Shown: piece by piece, positions 57,600 through 64,000 of the stretch
Layout: the number at the start of each line of letters is the position of its first letter
Position numbering within the stretch: the first letter of the stretch is position 1
Assembly (NCBI GenBank): GCA_021904315.1
Contig: CM038908.1
Span: 30,556,001 to 30,620,000 of the forward strand
Reading direction: 5' to 3'
Source of the DNA: Sphagnum magellanicum
Taxonomy: Eukaryota; Streptophyta; Sphagnopsida; Sphagnales; Sphagnaceae
Length of the DNA: 64,000 nt
Translations under genes and position numbers: made by a program
Notes under the pieces: generated by a model
Database searches by the model: none
Told to the model about the DNA's origin: nothing
Seen by the model: only the letters and a program-made list of their open reading frames with translations

Positions 57600-59149
57600 A
57601 TTATCTTCCCTTGTTTTTGGCATAACACTTTGTATGCGATTTGGACTATCCCATCCCTCAATTGCAGGCATCCATCAATGAGTGTGCACACATCCCATTG
57701 ACCTTATGGGTATCCATGTCGCAACCCCACTTTGGCCAAGTGTGGGGGTGAAGCCCAACACTTGGAAAAGTTGGAGGTTGGGAGTCTTCCGGGACTCCCG
57801 AATGTTTAGAGCTCGACAGCAAGGGGCAAAAAACCTCGCATTAAGGTGTTCTTGATGTCATTGGAAAGGTCTTGAAACGTAGATATCGAAAATGCCCTCG
57901 TATTGGCAATTCGGACATCTGCAGCCCAAGTTATGGGCAAAAGAAGGGCCGGGAGTCAAACTGGCAGTTTGACTCCCGACCACTAAAAGTCAGGAATCGA
58001 CCTCTTCCTGACGTCCGATTTGAGTGTGCGACATGGCGTTGGAAAGATCTCGACGAGGGCTACAACTTTGGTTTAGACCTTGTCGCGATCCAACTCTGCA
58101 GTTGGGAGTTATGGTGGTTCAAAGTTCCGGGAGTCCCGCCGGGACAATTTTGGGACTCCATTTCGGGAGTCCCGGGAATTTGTGCCATTCGGATGTAGCC
58201 TCCACGACCAGCCACAGAGAATACTATAAGGGGGAAGGTGGTGGCTTCCCTCGAGTCCGGGTCATGGTGAATCTTGTGTGTCCAAGTGCCCGTGGCAAGT
58301 CCCAACACCCAAGGGTGTCCCGAATGCTAAACTAACCCGATTTGGTTGGTTTTTGGATGCAAATTCACACGAGCTAAGCTAGTCCCTCTTCCTAGTCTAA
58401 TCCCGGGGTTCCCAACTCGACCCTCTACCCCTTTCTAGAGTTGGAAGCCGGGAGCGTGCTACCAAGTTCAACTTTCCACAACTTGACTTTGTGAAACCCT
58501 CAAGTGGGTTTCACCCCGTGACTTGGGAGCGCGTCAATCCACTTCTTATGTTATGCTCATAGCAACAAATGCATTAGAACCCATGATACAATTTGTGACA
58601 CCTTTGTCGCCATTACATGAGATGTTGGTTTCCACGTGAGATAAGAACAATTACATGTGCTTCCTTCAACCACATTCAATTCTTCTTGTTGACAAATCGA
58701 CATTGTGTTTACCAAAAATGGCATTTGTAGTTTAATCGATGTTGTCATTGTTGACCCAATATGAATGGATTTATTTCCTTGATCTTGTGCAACTCAAGGA
58801 TTTGTTGCCTTTTATGTAGTTCAAGCCAAGGAAATGAGCTATCGCAACTGGCACCCCAATGATCAATTCCTCCCCTTAATAATTGAGGTATGTGGTTGCT
58901 TACACAAACATGCTAATGTGTTTTTACACGACTGTGTCAATGCCATTTGGAGTTTAAAAGGGACAAAAAAACTTTCATCTTTCTGCCTTGGTCACTTTTT
59001 TTCATAAATTTTTTTCGATCACATTACAAAGGATGCAAGCATCTTCCATTTTAAGTCGGGCAGTAGCCGTAGGTTTAACTTCTTGACTTCCATCCTTCAA
59101 AACACACCTCCCATAACCATGACTAATCTATTGCAATCCGTCAATTTTT
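57600..59149 (+). pseudogene. Decayed retroelement coding region, C-terminal part, split by a solo LTR
   Basis: Flanking the solo LTR (57717-58536), the plus strand reads one broken protein: MRFGLSHPSIAGIH, then VCTHPIDLMGIH|FLCYAH across the insertion, THDTICDTFVAI, VLPSTTFNSS, QIDIVFTKNG, LIDVVIVDP, SCATQGFV, then an uninterrupted run including HPNDQFLPLIIEVCGCLHKH and FLHDCVNAIWSLKG (about 58850-58960), and near the end ILQNTPPITMTNLLQSVNF and a stop at about 59147. This matches, from memory, a widespread plant repeat protein. The order Cys/His knuckle, THD, R/QxDIV and DVVIxDP suggests a restriction-like endonuclease at the end of a non-LTR retroelement; that reading is inference. At least six in-frame stops: non-functional. 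Confidence 0.6.
57717..58536. mobile_element. Solo LTR, 820 bp, with 5-bp target-site duplication
   Basis: The element starts TGTCGCAACCCC and ends GGGAGCGCGTCA, so it has TG...CA ends. It is flanked by ATCCA on both sides (57712-57716 and 58537-58541). Removing the element and one ATCCA rejoins an interrupted reading frame. It is GC-rich against its surroundings and carries several GGGAGTC / GACTCCC words, including a perfect palindrome with 14-bp arms at 57950-57978. No internal retroelement domains are adjacent, so the two LTRs recombined. Ty1 versus Ty3 is not decided. Confidence 0.92.
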
Positions 59150-59647
59150 GACATATAAATATGGCCAACCTTTCACAGACGGTCGGTTATGGACATGGAG
59201 AGATTTTCACAACTACTTTGAGCCAACTTGATGTCCTATCACTTCTCCCTTCTTTTTATATTTTACTCCTTGTACAGTTCCCTAATCTATGGTGTGTTTC
59301 TTAATAAAGCTTTATAGGTCTTTGATGAGGTCCTCATTTGTGACACCAAGGAAGGCATTGGTATGTGGCATTATGTCTTCAACCTTGGTTCCCAGGGTGT
59401 AATGCCCCGACAGAAGGGGCATCCCTAATACATTTTGTTCTATGTGGCATCCATTAATGTGGATTTGTGGAACGCAAAGCCAGGGTGTAGGCCTTACCCA
59501 AACAAGGACCTGTGCAAGGTGGAGTCTTGGGTGGGCCTGATCTTAACAAATCCTATGGTTGAGGGCTTTATCATGTGGAAAGACCTGCACAATATTTTTT
59601 CCCCTCAAAAATATTTGGCAAATACACTGGAATTGAAATAAAAAAGG
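59150..59647. other. Probable 3' non-coding tail of the retroelement relic
   Basis: No recognised domain. The open frame at 59435-59641 (68 codons) looks gene-like but has no known family. Where the element ends cannot be seen. Confidence 0.35.
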
Positions 59648-59717
59648 AGGCTGAGTGTTTCTAGAATATGAAACACGAGCTCCTACAAGAATTTCATTTT
59701 TTGGAAACACTCAGCCT
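59648..59717. repeat. Compact 70-nt hairpin with 26-bp arms
   Basis: The left arm, 59648-59673 (AGGCTGAGTGTTTCTAGAA...), and the right arm, 59692-59717 (...GGAAACACTCAGCCT), pair with about three or four mismatches over 26 bp around an 18-nt loop. The outer 14 bp are perfect. It could be a micro-MITE or a small-RNA precursor. Confidence 0.7.
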
Positions 59718-60589
59718 TCACAAATGAAAAGTTATGGTGGGGAATGTGTGTCCTCCAACTACACTAGAGCAATTCCTACTAGGTAGTTCTGAATATGTAG
59801 ACTATCTATTTGCTTGTTTCATTGACTCAATACAGGTTGAAATGAGTAGAAGTTATGTTAGTTTCTTTCTTTCATTAAGTCTAGGGTAATATCCTAGGAG
59901 TGGGGCATTCCCCAAATAAGGGTCACAAGAGCCCAGCTTGGGAATGCGCTACTCTGATGGCCCTCCTATCTAAAAGCCAAGCAAACATTCTTTTTAGCCC
60001 CTTACACCAAAAAGGTCCAGCATAAAAAGGGAGGCTATTAATTTTGGCAACGCCTTCCGAAAACTTAAAATTGTGACATTTCTGAAAGGAAACTCCATGT
60101 TTTAAACTTTAATTAATCTTGCAAGCATAAAATAATTTTGTTAGTCTCAAAGTTTGATGAACAAATTCTCAATGTTGCAATTTTCTTTTTGTGCTTCTCA
60201 AAACCTTGGTTTCTTTTTATCTAGTAAATCATATTTTTATCAAGAAAGTTCTATCATTTGAAGATTATTCAAACTAGTGTTATTTAAAGGCTGTAGTTCA
60301 GTTATGTTGAACCCAACAACATTACATTTAATTGATAGCATTGGTTCTAGTTTAATGCTCTTTCAATAACATCTCAAACTTCAAAGTATTGCATTTTTCT
60401 CTCTTGTGAATCCTGCCATGGTGATGAAGACTTCATGCATGTGAATTACAAGTCCATTTCATTTTAGTTTTCTCCATCGTCACAATAGCTTTGTACATTA
60501 GGATTCACATTAGTTGTTCTTTTATGGTAAAATGGATTGACATTTGAATACAAGTTGGAAGCTTTGTCATTTAATCACATTTTTTCTTA
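59718..60589. other. Intergenic DNA with one foldback-family arm
   Basis: 59884-59924 (GGGTAATATCCTAGGAG, GGGGCATTCCCCAAATAAGG) matches one arm of the TAAAGCCC family. Otherwise nothing recognisable. Confidence 0.45.
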
Positions 60590-60973
60590 AAGCATCTCCA
60601 CCATAGTAGGTATATATGTTTATTAGCAATATTTGAACCGGGAACATCTTTTAATTAGTGTTAGACTGTATGAAAATGAGTTTGAGCTAGTAAAAATGTA
60701 CAAAACATTGTGCCATCTTAGGAGCACTTGTAAATAATGTGATTGTCACTAATTTGTCGACCATAGTGACTCATCACAAATTGAATGCTATTGATTGGCC
60801 AGACACCGTCATTGACCAACATGACATTTAATTGGTCTCTCAAAATGTGTAATCTAATATTTGCTCTTTATGGGTGAGTGAGGGGTGAACATTAACCCCA
60901 TAATTTGGATGTGATAAATGGAGGCTAGCACCTGGAAAGTAATGTTATGCTATGGTGGACAATCGAGATGCTC
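60590..60973. mobile_element. Second PIF/Harbinger-like MITE, 384 bp
   Basis: The left end is AAGCATCTCCACCATAGTAGG-like and the right end, on the minus strand, starts GAGCATCTCGATTGTCCACC and continues ATAG. The arms align with a small insertion. TTA flanks both sides (60587-60589 and 60974-60976). Its interior, read on the minus strand, resembles parts of the large repeat near 6560-6700 (TGGCCAATCA, TACAAGTGC), so the repeats at 1.1-9.4 kb may contain MITEs of this family. Confidence 0.7.
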
Positions 60974-63650
60974 TTAATGTGTTTTCCAGAAAAGGACTTT
61001 GTAAACAAGGAACAAGTTGTGTATTATCGATAAGATGTCGTAGTGTAACTAATCCTAAATTTGACATTGATGTATGTAGTTAAGAAAAAAGGTGAAGAAT
61101 TTGGACATTATCTATAGCAACAGCCAAGTATGATTTAATTTTCTTGATCTTCGTAAGGAATAGTTTTTTCCAAATGTGCACATACATGTAACATGCAGAT
61201 TGGGTGAAGCAGCAACCCACGTTGGTACCATTGTAAAAATCCTTAAATCCATTAAAATTATTTCTAAATATTACAAAATTCCCATGTTTCAGACTAAATC
61301 AGGGTCTTTGAGTTCAAATCTAACATTGTTTGGGCTTAATATTGCCACCAAGAGGCCTCACTAAAAAAAGGTCAAGGTTTTAGGGTGCTGTCTGACCCTG
61401 GCTTGTAATATACATCTGGTTTTATCCTTGTATTTATTACCTTCCATGGCATAGTGAGCCAATTTTAATTCAAAACTTTCTCTTGTTTTGAAAAACTAAT
61501 CTGACCAGCTGGTTTCTACTTGATACAGAGGTCTCCTAATATAATCTAATTAATTAGGTTTTAACGAGAAACCTCGCAAGCCCCACTCTTCCATTTTAGA
61601 AGGAGATCCCTTTCTCAAGTTAAGGGACCTTTCACCATTTGCATTCAAACCTCAACATACATACTTGCCTTGTTTAACCTATTTTTGGGCCTACAACCCC
61701 CAAATTAGGGGAAGCAAATAGGAGCGGGCCTTCCCATTTATGTAATGATTTTTCTTTATAGGGCTCATTCATAGTCAAGGTTCCAAAAAAGAATGGTTAA
61801 TTCTAAAATGATTGCAATAGAGAATTTCAGATCTTCATAATGTTTAATATATTACAATTATGGTGTAGACGTGTTGTGTCTCCATGATTAGAACATTGAG
61901 AAAATAAGCTTTAAAAAATCAATAAATATTGGATGTTGTGTAAAAGTCTTTTTGATTTTGATTAATTTTATGGTTAGTTGTTCATATTACAATTTTTTGT
62001 AAAGGGATGTAAAAAGAATGCACAAAAAAATGCAATTGATTTCAAATTTTTTTTACAAGAAAAATATGGTTTCCTTGATGCAATTACATGTTTAGAAGGT
62101 AAACTTGATGAAAAATATATATATATAAAAATTTCAAAATTTTGAAATTTTGAAACAAAGGGTTGCAAGGAAAATGATTCTTTTTTAAAAATCATTTCAC
62201 TAGTTGTTTATATCCATTTAATTCAAAATTTCTAAATCTAGATGCAAATCACATGTGTAAAAACTAATCATGTCAAAAAAAACATGTTTAGTTGATTTTA
62301 GAAACTCATTTAAACATTTTTTATGTTTTTGATTGGAAACGAAAATACTGATCCACAATTAATACATGTGCATGTCAAAAATGACAACCATCACATGAAT
62401 TATGTTATCTTGGACTATTCAGTTTTCTCATTTAAACTTGCTCCATGTAAATGTTGAACTTGTAAAAGGTAACCCTAAACAAGTCCTAAATCATTTTTCC
62501 CTTTTTTTTGAACCCCAACTATGAATGAACCTTATAACCTTTTCTGCCTCTTTGTAGATCCCTTGCTAAGGACAACACAAGTTAGTCTCAAGGGTATAGC
62601 TGACCTAATTTGGGCCACATGACTATTATGCAAACCCATATGACTATTATGTAAATCCATGAAAACCGTTAGCCCAGTACAAGTCATTCTGACCTTTGCA
62701 CTGCCTGTTCGGAATTCAGTCTCGCCCTAGGGTGCTTGCCCAGATTGAACATCAAAGGCACCTCATGAGACACAATGGCCTGTACCCGCACACTCCATAA
62801 TTATTCATTTGATGGGGGTGGGGGGGAGAAGTCTTCATGGATAATGATCTTGATATTCTTGTAGGAGATTATACAGAAGTGATTTCATAAATCTTTAGAT
62901 TTAAGTTCTGGGAAAGCTTGAATTTTGAGTATTTTTTGTAATGAAAATTCAACTAAAATTTTACAAAAACTGGTTTTAGAGCGAGAAACGAATAGGGTCA
63001 CTGGGTCACGCTTGCTCCAGTGACACAGGCAACACCAGTGAGGTATTTGTAATGTTTAGAACAAATTTTGTTGGGTTACCATATGTATTTTATTGTGAAC
63101 TTCTCCAATGAATCAGACTTTGGTTAGCATTTTGATTAGCAAATCAAGAATATAAAAAAATATCAATGGAACATAATGACATCTGATGAAATTTTTATAT
63201 TAATAGAACAAAATGACATCCGGTGAAATTGACAAAATCTTATCTTTTGAAAAAATAAAATTGATTACAACAAAACTATTATGTCTACACAAAATAATTT
63301 AATCATCATCACTGGTAGTGATGAAGCAACGCGGAGCTCAAATGTTTAGAACAAATTTTGTAGGGTTACCATGGTACTAGTGTAGATAACGTTCACCAAA
63401 TGCTATTAGGAATCCTAACCCAAGGCCACAATTCTCAAGAGTCAGGATGGTTTGCAGTTTTTTTACATCACAGAAGAGTCAAGACTTAGTTAGGCCTAGT
63501 GAGTGAGAAAGAAAGGCAGGAACAAAAGAAGAAAGACATTCCTTTGGGCACCAGTTATGTCTTATTAACTGACAGTCAGGGGATGTCCAGAGTCCACCTA
63601 CCAGAAATGCATTAAAGAGGAGCACCTGGTTTTATGCTGACGGTCATGAC
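60974..63650. other. AT-rich intergenic DNA, no gene seen
   Basis: A TTTCAAAATTTTGAAA palindrome follows a TA run near 62113-62148. A 32-bp direct repeat (AATGTTTAGAACAAATTTTG, then TWGGGTTACCAT) occurs at 63051-63082 and 63341-63372. Around 63173-63235 a short unit (AATGACATCYGRTGAAATT) is duplicated. Confidence 0.5.
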
Positions 63651-63656
63651 ACGATC

Positions 63657-63679
63657 GAGAGAGAGAGAGAGAGAGAGAG
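63657..63679. repeat. (GA)n microsatellite, 11.5 units
   Basis: A perfect GA run. Together with the more GC-balanced DNA to the window end it may mark a leader of a gene continuing beyond 64000. The open frame at 63634-63819 crosses it and is not recognisable. Confidence 0.85.
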
Positions 63680-64000
63680 TTCTGATCGTTCATGCCGAAG
63701 AAGAAGAGGATCTTGAAAAATTGGAAGTGCCAGCGATTCTCAGTCTGAAAATAGCATGTGGATTTAAACTCCAACTGCCCTGGTTGCGATTATCTTACAC
63801 CTGTATCTGTGACCAGTGACCCACACTCGACCCCAAACTGTTCACGACTGTGCATGATTCTACCCCTTTAGATTTGGTTTCTATAATTTGCACCTGGCCG
63901 CGTGCCTTGACAGTCTAGAGATCTAGAGACGAGCAGCGCAAATTTGTGCCAAACTGGTCCGGTTGTTTTTGGAACTCAACAGTCTTGTGTGCAGAACATT

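Overview
The window is nuclear DNA from a land plant. It is AT-rich and gene-poor, and full of decayed transposable elements and local duplications. The plant origin rests on a GONST3-type Golgi GDP-sugar transporter, a plant-style NUP50, a 13-exon HDEL calreticulin, and relics of plant hAT transposases, FCP1-like domains, Tourist-type MITEs and LTR elements. The lineage cannot be fixed from the sequence. A GH53 endo-galactanase gene and the large, relic-filled gaps would suit a non-flowering plant such as a lycophyte, fern, bryophyte or gymnosperm, but this is inference.

Only four convincing protein genes are visible, all in the middle of the window: NUP50 (minus, 25071-26477, intronless), calreticulin (plus, 29300-34529, 13 exons assembled here with consistent phases and GT-AG introns), a GH53 arabinogalactan endo-beta-1,4-galactanase (plus, 42654-43685, one coding exon) and a GONST3-like nucleotide-sugar transporter (minus, 45893-47005, one coding exon with a probable 5'-UTR intron). 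NUP50 and calreticulin are divergent. GH53 and GONST3 are convergent. Three of the four fit nuclear transport, ER folding and Golgi sugar supply; the galactanase points to cell-wall or arabinogalactan turnover. It unexpectedly ends in HDEL and shows no signal peptide. Nothing suggests the four genes form a functional cluster.

Layout. 1-11.6 kb: no genes; a roughly 2.9 kb segment is present twice (about 1.14-4.0 kb and 6.46-9.44 kb), each copy holding mirrored ACCT-rich and AGGT-rich blocks; several tandem arrays. 11.6-19.7 kb: no recognisable gene. 19.7-23.1 kb: a cluster of decayed FCP1/NIF-like phosphatase-domain genes. 24-34.5 kb: NUP50 and calreticulin, separated by foldback repeats, with a Tourist-like MITE inside calreticulin intron 6. 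35.6-37.5 kb: a decayed hAT transposase gene (minus). 40.7-41.2 kb: a 354 bp Harbinger/Tourist MITE inserted into the end of a 90 bp foldback element. 41.2-48.7 kb: GH53 and GONST3. 50.6-57.6 kb: relic DNA without genes. 57.6-59.15 kb: the decayed 3' part of a retroelement coding region, split by an 820 bp solo LTR with an intact 5 bp target duplication; removing the LTR and one duplication copy restores the host reading frame. 59.2-64 kb: a compact hairpin, a second MITE and small repeats.

No undescribed gene system is evident. The best leads are the HDEL-tailed GH53 protein, the dispersed 40-nt palindromic-arm repeat family, the mirrored ACCT/AGGT blocks and the nested insertions. Homology calls were made by eye from remembered family patterns; no search was run.
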